Positions 27,101 through 35,451 of a stretch of 64,000 nucleotides of DNA are shown piece by piece (positions within the stretch are counted from its first letter, which is position 1; every line of letters starts with the position of its first letter). Source of the stretch: Crossiella sp. CA-258035 (lineage in GTDB: Bacteria > Actinomycetota > Actinomycetes > Mycobacteriales > Pseudonocardiaceae); contig NZ_CP116413.1 of NCBI RefSeq assembly GCF_030064675.1, positions 1,892,001-1,956,000 of the forward strand, in the 5' to 3' direction. Made by a program: the position numbers and the translations under genes. The notes beneath the pieces are model-generated. The model did not search any database, was not told the origin of the DNA, and worked only from the letters and a program-made list of their open reading frames with translations.

Positions 27101-27389
27101 CCGGCGGCACGTCGAGCAGGTAGCCGTGCGCCACGGTGCGGATCACCTCGGCGCCCAGGCGGGCGCGCAGCCGCTGCACGTAGGTGTGCACCGCGCCGCG
27201 CGGGTTGCGCGGCCGGGCGGCCTCCCTCGGCCACAGGTGGCCCGCGATGGCGTCCGCCTCGATCGGCTTGCCGGGACTGAGCAGCAGGCAGGCCAGCAGC
27301 ACCCGGTGCTGGGCCGCGCCGATCCGCAGCACCCGGCCGGCCCTGCTCACCTGCAACGGACCGAGGACCTGGAACTCCAGCCCGGTCAC
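24168..27389 (-). CDS. SARP/BTAD-NB-ARC-TPR regulator, second gene of the array
   Basis: 1073 aa with the same architecture as its neighbours: winged helix (LEFQVLGPLQVSRAG, ...VHTYVQRLRARLG), BTAD, NB-ARC (Walker A CGQPGIGKTALA, Walker B VLVLLDNAG, and the GLCARLPLALRIAA helix), and TPR repeats. The GTG has a purine-rich G tract upstream. It begins 28 nt after the first gene of the array. Sequence divergence from both neighbours is substantial outside the motifs, so the duplications are not recent. Confidence 0.9.
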   Translation of the reverse strand: MTGLEFQVLGPLQVSRAGRVLRIGAAQHRVLLACLLLSPGKPIEADAIAGHLWPREAARPRNPRGAVHTYVQRLRARLGAEVIRTVAHGYLLDVPPEAVDLHRFAAHLRRADEAQDTEVEHAELTAALAQWHGEPFADVPAPGFTEPEAARWQERRLTALARRIQLDLDRGEHNAVIGELQLLTRRHPVREVFWSQLMVALYRAQRPAEAVQVYATAAATLQAELGISPGARLRWTHEAVLTNAPGLAAPPPAAELWRPACQLPSDISDFTGRHTELTELGELLARQREQRVLVCGQPGIGKTALAVRAGHLLRPAFPDGQLYVNLRGYCPGEQLDPAQVLGQFLRALGVPADQVPYRTADRISRYRALLAGRRVLVLLDNAGSAAQLLPLLPDTPGCAALVTSRNALSTVDCHRIRLDPLGEQDSLDLIGAILGPEHLAAHRAAAAELAGLCARLPLALRIAAANLTVRGEPDLPGYVHELATGNRLAALAIDGDDDAAVHRAFDLSYATLSPAAQRVFRDLGLVPGPDFTAAHAAVLTGCTREEAAELLHQLATAHLVQEHREGRYQFHDLLRLYTGRQRDLEDPPEAVAEARQRLLAYLLDCASYAAVLLYAEAPREGVGEQAPFTDSDGAKHWLDAERATLVAAVLATQEQPDELCVALATALTTHFWTNGHFEEQVLSCEAGLRSARRQGLVLGQADMHNALSGALSVYGRVAEAVRHGALAVCRYREVGSRSGKAMALTNIGMAYEVATRFHRAIARYTEAIRLSAEAGFPAGEGYASQGLHSAYVAVGRLPEAVARIEHAYRIAHRLQAHESETLCLVHLADTLAGVGEFTEAGRRLAQAQRLAQRLGRLQQRLVEEARARFELARGDVAAARVHLDRVLASEAGSSRDRLEPATRTLIAAIHRAHREWPEALRHYRAARELASTSGGHPAVPVLICLGVSAVRRGQGDPAAALPHAEEGEQMARTRGLRTALGDALTELAVVRLDLGEPETAAGLAESAIAVHRETGRRPGEAQALEVLGRARLATHGPRVARPLWTEALAHYVTMGVVDTSAVRARLAEHGATP

Positions 27390-27417
27390 GCCACCACCCC
27401 CCTTCCGCTCAACCTGT

Positions 27418-30400
27418 CTACTCGACCCCCGCCGGCTCGCGCTGGCGCCCCCACACCAGCGTGAACAACTCCCGCGCCCGCGCCAGGTACGGCGCCGCGG
27501 CCCCGGCCTCCGCGCCGCGACCCAGTCCCTCCGCGATGAGCAGCAGGGTGCGGGCCTCGCCGAGCCGGTGGCCGGTCTCGGCGTGCACGTCCAGCGCCTG
27601 CTGCGCGGTGGACAGCGCCGCGGCCAGCCCGTCGGCGCCCAGCGGGTCCGCGGCCAGCCAGGCGGCGGCCAGCGCGGTGAGCGCCTGGCCGACCTTGACC
27701 CGGCGGCCCGACGCCCTGGCCACCCGCTCGGCCTCGCGCCCGCAGTGCAGCGCCTCCTCGGCCGCGCCCGCCGCGGTGTGCGTCTGGGTGAGCACGATCA
27801 GCGCGTCGATCTCGGTGCTCGCGTGCGCGATATCGCGGGCCAGGCCGAGAGAGCCGGTGGCGGCGCGCAGCGCGGCGGCGTGCTCGCCGGCGGCCAGGTG
27901 CAGCGCGGCCTGGGTGCACAGGGTGTCGCACTCGGTGCGCCGGTCGTCCACCGCCCGCGCGTTGGCCAGCGCGGCCTCGGCGTGCCGGGCGGCTTCGGCG
28001 TGCTCGCCGAGGTCCAGGTGCACCTTGGCCAGGGCTTCCTCGGTGTTGGCCTGGTCGTAGCGGGAGCCGTGGTCGGCGTAGAAGGCCAGCGCCTCGGTCA
28101 GCTGGTCCGCGGCCAGGCGCAGCTGCCCGAGGTCGGCCAGCACGATGGCCAGGTTGACCAGGGTGCTGTAGGCCAGCGCCCGCGCGCCCAGCTCGCGGTG
28201 CAGGTCGACCGCCCGGTGCAGGTGCCCGGCGGCCTCGGCGAGCCTGCCGAAGACCGCGTGCGCGATGCCCAGGTTGTTCAGCGTGGTCGCGGTGGCCGCG
28301 GTCTTCGGGCGACCGGCGCGCAGGGTCAGCGCGCGCTGGAAGTGCTCGACGGCCTGCTGGTAGTCGCCGCCGTTGCTGTGCGCGGTGCCGATGTTGTGGT
28401 GCATGGTCGCGGCCGCCTCGACCTCGCCGTGCTCCTGGGCGGCGCGCAGCGCGGCGTGCCCGGCGGCCAGCCACTCCGCGGTGTGCCGGTGCGCGTAGAA
28501 GTACAGCCGCAGCGAGTCGATCAGGTGCCAGGCGGTCTCCGGCGGCCCGTGCCCGGCGGCGTGGTGCACCGCGGCGAGCAGGTTGGGCCGCTCGGTGTCC
28601 AGCCAGGCCAGCGCCTCCTGGCCGGTGGCGAACTCGGGCGCGGGGACCAGCCCGGTGCCCCTGGACAGCAGCAGCGCGTCCGGGTAGAGCCGCCGGATGG
28701 CCTGGTCCGCGCCCCGCAGGTAGCCCGCGAACAGCCGTCGGCGCGCGGCCGCCAGCTCCTCGGGGCTGTCCTCTTCCTCGCCCAGGTCCTGGGCGTAGCG
28801 GCGCAGGAGGTCGTGGAAGTGGAACCGTGCAGGCGAGTGCTGGCCGACCAGGTTGGCCGCGGTCAGGCGGTCCAGCAGGCGGTCGGCCTCGGCCAGGTCG
28901 ACATCGGCCAGGGCCGCGGCGGCCGGTGCGGTGAAGTCGGGGCCGGGGACCAGGCCGAGGTGGCGGAACAGGCGGCGGACGTCGGCGGGCAGCGCGGTGT
29001 AGGACAGGTCGAAGGCGGCGTGCACCGCGACCTGGTCGTCACCGTCGATGCTCAGCGCGGCGATGGTCCCGGCGCGCAGCTCGTCCCGGTAGCCGCCCAG
29101 GGTGTGCCGGGGGTTGCTGACCAGGTTGGCCGCGGCGATCCGCAGGGCCAGCGGCAGCCGGGCGCACAGCTCGGCCAGCCCGTCGGCGGCGCTCGGCTCG
29201 GCGGCGATCCGGTCCGGCCCGAGGATCGCGGCCAGCAGGTCCCGCGCCTCCGGCCGGTCCAGCACCTCCAGGGTGAGCCTGCGCGCGCCCTGCAACGCGG
29301 TCAGCCCGCGCAGGTCGTCCCGGCTGGTCACCAGCACCCCGCAGTGCGGCTCGGCGGGCAGCAGCGGGCGGACCTGCTCGGCGGCGGCCGCGTTGTCCAG
29401 CACCACCAGCACCCGGCGGCCGGTGAGCAGCGACCGGTACAGCGCGGCCTGCTCCTCGATCTCGGTCGGGATCTGCTTCTGCGGCACGCCCAGCACCCGC
29501 AGGAAGTGCGCCAGCGCCTCGGCCACGGTCATCGGCTGGCTGCTGGCGTGCCCGCGCAGGTTGATGTGCAGCTGGCCGTCCGGGAAGCGTTCGCCCAGCC
29601 GGTGCGCGGCCCGCACGGCCAGCGCGGTCTTGCCGATGCCCGGCGGTCCGGCCAGCACCACGATCGGCGCGGCCGTGCGCGGGCCGGAGCTGGACAGCAG
29701 CTCCCCGATCCGCCGCAGCTCACCGGCCCGGCCCACGAAGTCGGCCAGGTCCGGCGGCAGCTGGCGGAGCACGCCCTGGCGCGGCTGGGCGGGCAGGTCG
29801 GCCGGTGGCTCGACCGGGCGGGGCGCGGCCAGCGCGGGGTCGTTGACCAGGATCGCCCGGTGCAGCTGGCGCAGCGGCTCACCGGGGTCGATGCCCAGCT
29901 CCTCGGCCAGGGTGTCGCTGAGCTGGCCGAACACCCGCAGCGCCTCGGCCTGCCGGTCGCAGCGGTAGAGGGCCAGCATCAGCTGGTGCCAGAACCGCTC
30001 GCGCAGCGGGTGCTCGGCGGTGAGCCGGTGCAGCTCGGCGGCCAGCTCGGCGTGCCTGCCCAGCTGGAGGTCGACCTCGATCCGGCGTTCCAGGGCTTGC
30101 AGCCGCTCCTCGGCCAGCCGGGGCGCCTCGTCCCGGCGCAGCGCGTCCGAGGGCACCCCGGACAGCGCCTCGCCGCGCCAGAGCGCCAGCGCCCGGCGCA
30201 GGCAGTCCGCCTCCCCGGCCGGATCCGCGGCCGCGGCCAGCGCCCGGCCCCGTTCCAGCAGCTCGCGGAAGGTGAACAGGTCGAGCTGGGCGGAGCCGAG
30301 CCGGATCAGGTAGCCCTCGGGGCGGGTGTGCACCAGCTGGCCGGGGCCCGGCTCGTCGCCGAGGGCCTGGCGCAGCCGCATCACGTAGGTCTGCAGGGTG

Positions 30401-30600
30401 CCGCGGGCGCGGGCGGGCGGCGTGTCGCCCCAGATCCGGTCGAACAGCTCCTCGACCGGCACCACCTGGTTGGCCCGCAGCAGCAGGGTGGCCAGCAGCG
30501 CCCGGTGTTTTCCGGCTCGCACCTCCACCGGCAGCCCGCCGCGGCGGACCTCGACCGGCCCGAGGATCCGGAAAACCACCTCCTTGGGCGCCGATTCCAT
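27418..30600 (-). CDS. SARP/BTAD-NB-ARC-TPR regulator, first gene of the array
   Basis: 1060 aa. Winged helix (VVFRILGPVEVRRGG, ...LQTYVMRLRQALG), BTAD with RFWHQLMLALYRCDRQAEAL, NB-ARC with Walker A GPPGIGKTALA and Walker B VLVVLDNAA, then clear TPR units (ATTLNNLGIAHAVFGRLAEA, YSTLVNLAIVLADLGQL). The ATG at 30600 has an AAGGA site 4-5 nt upstream; an in-frame ATG 22 codons earlier is less likely. As the promoter-proximal gene it should set expression of all three regulators. Confidence 0.91.
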   Translation of the reverse strand: MESAPKEVVFRILGPVEVRRGGLPVEVRAGKHRALLATLLLRANQVVPVEELFDRIWGDTPPARARGTLQTYVMRLRQALGDEPGPGQLVHTRPEGYLIRLGSAQLDLFTFRELLERGRALAAAADPAGEADCLRRALALWRGEALSGVPSDALRRDEAPRLAEERLQALERRIEVDLQLGRHAELAAELHRLTAEHPLRERFWHQLMLALYRCDRQAEALRVFGQLSDTLAEELGIDPGEPLRQLHRAILVNDPALAAPRPVEPPADLPAQPRQGVLRQLPPDLADFVGRAGELRRIGELLSSSGPRTAAPIVVLAGPPGIGKTALAVRAAHRLGERFPDGQLHINLRGHASSQPMTVAEALAHFLRVLGVPQKQIPTEIEEQAALYRSLLTGRRVLVVLDNAAAAEQVRPLLPAEPHCGVLVTSRDDLRGLTALQGARRLTLEVLDRPEARDLLAAILGPDRIAAEPSAADGLAELCARLPLALRIAAANLVSNPRHTLGGYRDELRAGTIAALSIDGDDQVAVHAAFDLSYTALPADVRRLFRHLGLVPGPDFTAPAAAALADVDLAEADRLLDRLTAANLVGQHSPARFHFHDLLRRYAQDLGEEEDSPEELAAARRRLFAGYLRGADQAIRRLYPDALLLSRGTGLVPAPEFATGQEALAWLDTERPNLLAAVHHAAGHGPPETAWHLIDSLRLYFYAHRHTAEWLAAGHAALRAAQEHGEVEAAATMHHNIGTAHSNGGDYQQAVEHFQRALTLRAGRPKTAATATTLNNLGIAHAVFGRLAEAAGHLHRAVDLHRELGARALAYSTLVNLAIVLADLGQLRLAADQLTEALAFYADHGSRYDQANTEEALAKVHLDLGEHAEAARHAEAALANARAVDDRRTECDTLCTQAALHLAAGEHAAALRAATGSLGLARDIAHASTEIDALIVLTQTHTAAGAAEEALHCGREAERVARASGRRVKVGQALTALAAAWLAADPLGADGLAAALSTAQQALDVHAETGHRLGEARTLLLIAEGLGRGAEAGAAAPYLARARELFTLVWGRQREPAGVE

Positions 30601-30663
30601 GAATTCCTTCCCCCCGTGCCCTGGTTGCGGGCACCATGAAGCCTGGGCCGACCGTGCCCCGAA

Positions 30664-30695
30664 CACTGTAGGCGTCCGCGTTAGTCACACGTCAG
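30664..30695 (-). promoter_or_regulatory. Candidate promoter of the SARP operon
   Basis: On the minus strand CTGACG (30695-30690) and TACAGT (30669-30664) lie about 20 bp apart, roughly 65 nt before the first SARP start. The spacing is slightly long, so confidence is low. Confidence 0.3.
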
Positions 30696-30738
30696 CGAGA
30701 CGACAGCGCCGTCCGGCAACCTAGTTGTCAGGGGGGCC

Positions 30739-30778
30739 GGGTGGCCCGCGCTACAGGGGGACGAAGCGCGGGCCACCC
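30739..30778 (-). terminator. Terminator behind the acyl-CoA synthetase gene
   Basis: Perfect 14-bp stem (GGGTGGCCCGCGCT with its complement) and 12-nt loop, 11 nt past the fadD stop. No T-run follows on the minus strand. It separates fadD from the SARP operon downstream. Confidence 0.7.
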
Positions 30779-30788
30779 GAAATTCTTC

Positions 30789-32576
30789 TCAGCTGTACAT
30801 GCCGGAGATCTCGGTCGAGTAGGTCTCGTTCACCACGTTCCGGCGCAGCTTCAGACTCGGCGTCAGCTCGCCACCGGCCTCGGTGAAGTCCACCGGCAGG
30901 ATCCGGAACTTCTTGATCGCCTCCGCGTTGGAGACCGCCTGGTTGGCCTCGGCCACCGCGGCCTCGATCTCCCCGCGCAGCTCGGCGTCCTCGACCATCT
31001 CGGCCACGCTGGCGTCCTCGGGCTTGCCGTGCTGCTTCTTCCAGGCCGGGAAGAACTCCGGGTCGATGGTGATCAGCGCGGCGATGAACGGCTGCCGGTC
31101 GCCGACCACCATGCACTGGCTGATCAGCGGGTGCGCGCGCAGCCGGTCCTCCAGCACCGCGGGGGCCACGTTCTTGCCGCCGGCGGTGACGATGATCTCC
31201 TTCTTCCGCCCGGTGATGGACAGGAAGCCCGCGTCGTCGAGCTCGCCGAGGTCACCGGTGTGGAACCAGTCGTCCCTGATCGACTCGGCGCTGGCCGCCT
31301 CGTTCCGCCAGTAGCGGCGGAAGACGATGTCGCCCTTGATCAGCACCTCGCCGTCCTCGCCGATGCGCACCGAGGTGCCGGCCACCGGGCGGCCGACCGA
31401 GCCGATCCGGATCGCGTCCTGGGTGTTCACGCAGGCCGCGGCGCTGGTCTCGGTGAGGCCGTAGCCCTCGTAGACGGTGACGCCGACGCCGCGGAAGAAG
31501 TGCGCCAGCCGGGCGCCGAGCGGGGCGCCGCCGGAGACCGCGGCCTGGCAGCGGCCGCCGAGGGCGTTGCGCAGCTTGACGTAGACCAGCTTGTCGAACA
31601 GCGCGTGCTTGAGCTTGAGGCCCAGGCCCGCGCCGCCGTGGTCCTGCGCCTCGCTGTAGGCCACCGCGGTCGCCTCGGCCAGGTCGAAGATCTTGCCCTT
31701 GCCCGCGGCGTGCGCCTTCTGCTTCGCGCCGTTGTAGACCTTCTCGAACACCCTGGGCACCGAGACCACGAAGGTCGGCCGGAAGGTGCCCAGGTCGGCG
31801 ACCAGGTTCTTCACGTCCGCGGTGTGCCCGACCGTGGTGCGGGTGTAGACCGCGCACACCGCGAGCACCCTGGCCAGCACGTGTGCCAGCGGCAGGAAGG
31901 CCAGCATCGAGTTGCCGGGCTGCAGCAGGCTGGGGAAGGCGGCGATGTCGGAGCGGATCTCGGCCAGCAGGTTGCGGTGGGTCAGCTCGCAGCCCTTGGG
32001 ACGGCCGGTGGTGCCCGAGGTGTAGATGATGGTGGCCAGGTCGTCGGCCCGCACCGCCGCGCGCCGGTTGTGCACCTCGCTGTCGGGCACGCCCTTGCCC
32101 GCTTCGGTGAGGCTGGTCACGGCGCCGTTCTCGATCTGCCACACATCGGACAGTTCGGGCAGGTTGCCGCGCACGCCGTCCAGGGTGCTGCGGTGCGCCG
32201 AGGTCTCCACGACCACCGCGCGGGCGCCCGAGTCGGACAGGATCCACTCGATCTGACCGGCCGAGGAGGTCTCGTAGATCGGCACGCTGACCGCGCCGGC
32301 GAACCAGATCGCGTAGTCGAACAGGGTCCACTCGTACCGGGTCTTGGACAGCAGCCCGATCCGGTCGCCCTGCTGGACGCCCGAGGCGATGAAACCCTTG
32401 GCCAGCGCGACGACCTGGTTGGCGAAGTCCTTGGCGGTGACGTCCAGCCAGGTGCCGTCGACCCGTCTGCGGAAGCTCACCGCCGTCGCGAACCGCTCCG
32501 CGTTGGCCCACACCATGTCGGTGAGGTTCTCCTCATCGGCCACGGTGGCGGTGGCCGGGACGCTGAACTCTCGCAC
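30789..32576 (-). CDS. Long-chain fatty-acyl-CoA synthetase, FadD15-like
   Basis: 595 aa ANL-superfamily enzyme that activates fatty acids as acyl-adenylates and then thioesters. Visible motifs are the AMP-binding loop TIIYTSGTTGRPKGCELTHR (P-loop-like), YGLTETSA, and the hinge region DLGELDDAGFLSITGRKKE with the Asp that binds ribose. The C-terminal catalytic Lys is probably in LTPSLKLRRN. Position matches Rv2187 (fadD15). The GTG has a GAGG site upstream. It is divergent from the Rv2186c-like gene across a 111-nt gap. Confidence 0.92.
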   Translation of the reverse strand: MREFSVPATATVADEENLTDMVWANAERFATAVSFRRRVDGTWLDVTAKDFANQVVALAKGFIASGVQQGDRIGLLSKTRYEWTLFDYAIWFAGAVSVPIYETSSAGQIEWILSDSGARAVVVETSAHRSTLDGVRGNLPELSDVWQIENGAVTSLTEAGKGVPDSEVHNRRAAVRADDLATIIYTSGTTGRPKGCELTHRNLLAEIRSDIAAFPSLLQPGNSMLAFLPLAHVLARVLAVCAVYTRTTVGHTADVKNLVADLGTFRPTFVVSVPRVFEKVYNGAKQKAHAAGKGKIFDLAEATAVAYSEAQDHGGAGLGLKLKHALFDKLVYVKLRNALGGRCQAAVSGGAPLGARLAHFFRGVGVTVYEGYGLTETSAAACVNTQDAIRIGSVGRPVAGTSVRIGEDGEVLIKGDIVFRRYWRNEAASAESIRDDWFHTGDLGELDDAGFLSITGRKKEIIVTAGGKNVAPAVLEDRLRAHPLISQCMVVGDRQPFIAALITIDPEFFPAWKKQHGKPEDASVAEMVEDAELRGEIEAAVAEANQAVSNAEAIKKFRILPVDFTEAGGELTPSLKLRRNVVNETYSTEISGMYS

Positions 32577-32687
32577 GTCAACCTCGCTAACGCAGGGAGG
32601 GTGTTACTGACGGGTTAACCTAGCTCCTTGTGACGCTGTGACAATAGGGCGTAACCCAGCTGTGGCCGTTATGGCACGCTTTGTCCC
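32577..32687. promoter_or_regulatory. Divergent gap between fadD and the Rv2186c-like gene
   Basis: 111 bp and AT-richer than its surroundings. It holds GTTAACCTAGC, TTGTGACGCTGTGACAATAG and GTAACC, so promoters on both strands are likely. A CACGCT hexamer lies 7 nt before the ATG at 32688. No specific operator is recognised. Confidence 0.35.
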
Positions 32688-33065
32688 ATGTCCTCGGTAG
32701 ACGTGGTCGACGAACTCTTCATCACGGTTCCCCCGTCCACCCTGGCCGCCAGCCTCGCCGATCCGGCCTCCTGGCGCGCGTACTGGCCGGACCTGGAGCT
32801 GACCGTCTACGCCGACCGCGGGGCCGAGGGCCTGCGCTGGACCGTGGGCGGGGCCCTGGTCGGCACCATGGAGCTGTGGCTGGAGGCGGTGCTGGACGGC
32901 ACCGTCGTGCACTACTTCCTGCGCGCCGAACGCCCGGGCGAGGTCCCGTTCACCCCGCGCGAGGCCCAGCGCGAGACGGTGCGCCGCCAGCGCGCCCAGA
33001 AGAAGGTCGCGTTCACCTGGAAGGACCTGTTCGAGGCGGGGCGTCCTGTCGGGGTCGCGCCTTAG
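32688..33065 (+). CDS. Conserved hypothetical protein, Rv2186c-like
   Basis: 125 aa. Starts MSSVDVVDELFITVPP and has several alternating beta strands (LELTVYADRGAEGLRWTVGG, GTMELWLEAVLDGTVVHYFL), which resembles a small START/polyketide-cyclase-like fold. The last 40 residues are basic and helical. The assignment as Rv2186c-like rests mainly on gene order (between fadD15 and the Rv2185c homolog). Function unknown. Confidence 0.65.
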   Translation: MSSVDVVDELFITVPPSTLAASLADPASWRAYWPDLELTVYADRGAEGLRWTVGGALVGTMELWLEAVLDGTVVHYFLRAERPGEVPFTPREAQRETVRRQRAQKKVAFTWKDLFEAGRPVGVAP

Positions 33066-33074
33066 CCTGCGGGT

Positions 33075-33512
33075 ATGCAGAGCAGCGCGAACACCGTCGA
33101 GGACTACCTGGCCGAGCTGCCCCCGGACCGCCGCGAGACCGTGGCCGCCGTCCGCGAGGTGGTCCTGGCGAACCTGCCCGAGGGCTACGAGGAGGGCATG
33201 GACTTCGGGATGATCTGCTGGCACGTCCCGCTGAGCCGGTACCCGGACACCTACAACGGCCACCCGCTGGGCTACGTGGCGCTGGCCTCGCAGAAGCAGT
33301 ACCTGTCGCTGTACCTGATGGGGGCGTACGCGGACGGGGACGACTTCCGGGCGCGGTACGAGGCGACCGGGAAGAAGCTCAACATGGGCAAGTCCTGCGT
33401 GCGGTTCAAGAAGCTGGCCGACCTGCCGCTGGAGCTGATCGGCGAGGTGGTGGCCGAGGTGACGCCGGAGCAGTACATCGAGATCTATGAGAAGGCCCGC
33501 GGCCTGCGGTGA
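33075..33512 (+). CDS. DUF1801-domain protein
   Basis: 145 aa. Shows the family pattern VEDYLAELPPDRRETVAAVRE near the N-terminus, then FGMICWHVPLSRYP, SQKQYLSLYLMGAY and GKSCVRFKKLADLP. These YdhG/DUF1801 proteins are of unknown, possibly iron- or stress-related function. The ATG is 6 nt after a TAGCCT hexamer that overlaps the stop of the gene before. Confidence 0.82.
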   Translation: MQSSANTVEDYLAELPPDRRETVAAVREVVLANLPEGYEEGMDFGMICWHVPLSRYPDTYNGHPLGYVALASQKQYLSLYLMGAYADGDDFRARYEATGKKLNMGKSCVRFKKLADLPLELIGEVVAEVTPEQYIEIYEKARGLR

Positions 33513-33621
33513 ACCGGGGTGGCTTGCCGGACCTCGGCGAGCATCGGAAGCGGCGGGGCGGGGCTGGGACGCCGTGGTCGAAGTTCGAGCGCAACGCCAA
33601 GGCCGAGGCGGTGCTGACGCG

Positions 33622-34143
33622 GTGACCGCGCTTCCGCAGACCACTCTTTTTCGCCTCCTGACCATCGACGACTACCTCGCGCTGGGTGAGTTCGAGCACG
33701 GCTACACCGAACTCCTGGAAGGCCGTCTCTTGCTGACTCCTGGCCTGGCGCCGCGGCACAGCAGGGCCATCTACCGGTTCATGGCCGAGCTCGAACGGCA
33801 GCTCCCCGGCGACCTCGAAGCCGTGCCACAAGCCGACATCGACCTGGAACTCGCCCCTCCGGACGAACCCGGCTTCTCGCGGCGACCGGATCTTGTCGTG
33901 GTCGACCGCTCCGTGCTGCCCAGGATCGAGGCGGCGGGGGGCATGATCCGGGCCTCCGAGGTCCGCGTGGTCATCGAGTTCCTCGTGCCTGGCGCACAGC
34001 GCACCGTCACCGTGACCAAGCGCCTGGAGTACGCCGACGCGGGTATCCCGCACTACTGGATCGTCGACCTCTCCCGCGCCACCGGCACCTTCACCACCAC
34101 GGTGCCCTTCCCCGTCACGATCGACCTGGGCCGCCTCAACTGA
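33622..34143 (+). CDS. Uma2-family restriction-endonuclease-like protein
   Basis: 173 aa PD-(D/E)XK-fold protein. Family signs: LEGRLLLTPGLAPRHSRAIY, ADIDLEL, RRPDLVVVD with the catalytic Asp, VVIEFLVPGAQRTV, and KRLEYADAGIPHYWIVDLS. Uma2 proteins are abundant in actinobacteria and cyanobacteria; their targets are unknown. The GTG at 33622 sits just before the conserved core; the 109 nt upstream do not show a gene. Confidence 0.85.
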   Translation: MTALPQTTLFRLLTIDDYLALGEFEHGYTELLEGRLLLTPGLAPRHSRAIYRFMAELERQLPGDLEAVPQADIDLELAPPDEPGFSRRPDLVVVDRSVLPRIEAAGGMIRASEVRVVIEFLVPGAQRTVTVTKRLEYADAGIPHYWIVDLSRATGTFTTTVPFPVTIDLGRLN

Positions 34144-34169
34144 TCCCGCCGCTCGCCTAAAGTCGTTCC

Positions 34170-34958
34170 GTGCGAGTTCATGTGGTCTCCGACGTCCATG
34201 GCAACGCCGACGCGCTGGCCCGTGCCGGTGACGGAGCGGACGCGCTGGTCGTGCTTGGGGACCTGCTGGACTTCGTCGACTACCACAACCACGAGCGCGG
34301 GATCTTCGGCGCGGTGTTCGGCGCGGAGAAGGTTCGCCAGTTCGCTGAGCTGCGCAAAGGCGGGCGGCGGGGGGAAGCCGGGGCCTTTGTCCGGTCGTTG
34401 TGGGCTGGGCTGGCGGATGCCGCGGCGGTGATCGAGGAGGCGGCGCGGGAGCAGTACGCGGCCATGTTCGGGGCGATGTCCGCGCCGACCTATGCCACGC
34501 CCGGCAACGTCGACCTGCCGTACCTGTGGAAGGAGTTCGCCGGGTCCGATCTCCAGGTGCTGGACGGGGACGTGGCCGAGATCGGCGGGTTGCGGTTCGG
34601 GTTCGCCGGTGGGGCGCTGCTGCTGCCCGGCACCTCGCTGCCGCGGAACGCGCCTTGGCTGCCCTACCTCCGCTCGGCCGAGGAGTTCGGCGAGGCGGTG
34701 CTGGAGCTCGGCGCGGTCGACGTGCTCTGCACGCACATCCCGCCCGCCCGGGCCGAGCTGACCTACGACGTGGTGGCCCGGCGGGCCGAGCTGGGGTCCT
34801 CGGCGATCTTGCAGCTCATTGACCGGGACCGGCCTCGGTGGTCGGTGTTCGGGCACGTGCACCAGCCGTTGGCCCAGCGGATGCGGATCGGGCGGACGGA
34901 ATGCGTCAACGTGGGTCATTTCCAGCGGCGGGAGCGGCCCTACGTGCTGCGGTGGTGA
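34170..34958 (+). CDS. Calcineurin-like metallophosphoesterase
   Basis: 262 aa. The dinuclear metal site is visible: VSDVHGN (DxH), LGDLLDF (GD), TPGNVD (GN in place of GNHD), CTHIPP (H) and VFGHVHQP (GHxH). The HD of the usual GNHD block is replaced by VD, so specificity may differ. The GTG is 6 nt after TAAAGT. It stands alone between the Uma2 gene and the conserved Rv2185c block, each with its own -10-like hexamer. Confidence 0.86.
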   Translation: MRVHVVSDVHGNADALARAGDGADALVVLGDLLDFVDYHNHERGIFGAVFGAEKVRQFAELRKGGRRGEAGAFVRSLWAGLADAAAVIEEAAREQYAAMFGAMSAPTYATPGNVDLPYLWKEFAGSDLQVLDGDVAEIGGLRFGFAGGALLLPGTSLPRNAPWLPYLRSAEEFGEAVLELGAVDVLCTHIPPARAELTYDVVARRAELGSSAILQLIDRDRPRWSVFGHVHQPLAQRMRIGRTECVNVGHFQRRERPYVLRW

Positions 34959-34984
34959 CCCCCGAACGCGGTAACCTCCCCGCT

Positions 34985-35425
34985 ATGGCCGACCAGTCCA
35001 CCCAGTCCATCGTCATCGCCGCCTCGCCAGAGGAGATCATGGCGGTGATCGCCGACTTCGTCAGTTATCCCGACTGGGCCGACCAGTTCAAGTCCGTCGA
35101 GGTGCTGGAGACCGATGGGGCGGGCCGGCCGAGCCAGGTCCGGTTCAAGGTGGACGCCGGCGCGTTCAAGGACGAGTACGTGCTCGCCTACGACTACAGC
35201 GAGGACGGCCGCTCGCTCGGCTGGAACCTGGTCAAGGGCACCATGCAGAAGGCCCAGAACGGCCGCTACCAGCTGGCCGAAGAGGGCGCGGGCACCAAGG
35301 TCACCTACTCGCTCACCGTCGAGCTGGCCATCCCGATGATCGGGCTGTTCAAGCGCAAGGCGGAGAAGATGATCATGGATATCGCGCTGAAGAACCTCAA
35401 GCGGCGGGTCGAGAGCGCGGGCTGA
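34985..35425 (+). CDS. SRPBCC (START-like) family protein, Rv2185c-like
   Basis: 146 aa. Typical small polyketide-cyclase/COQ10-like fold: ASPEEIMAVIADFVSYPDW at the N-terminus and a final amphipathic helix FKRKAEKMIMDIALKNLKRR. Probably binds a lipid or other hydrophobic ligand. Position matches Rv2185c, upstream of the ArsA-like ATPase. The ATG is 7 nt after TAACCT. Confidence 0.87.
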   Translation: MADQSTQSIVIAASPEEIMAVIADFVSYPDWADQFKSVEVLETDGAGRPSQVRFKVDAGAFKDEYVLAYDYSEDGRSLGWNLVKGTMQKAQNGRYQLAEEGAGTKVTYSLTVELAIPMIGLFKRKAEKMIMDIALKNLKRRVESAG

Positions 35426-35451
35426 ACCGGCGTCCCGGAGAATCGTCACTC

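Noticed and set aside
21028-30639. Plus-strand open frames of 836-1151 codons antisense to the SARP genes
   Set aside because: High-GC codon bias keeps the opposite strand open; the products are Gly/Gln/Arg/Val low-complexity with no domains, whereas the minus-strand proteins have complete family motifs.
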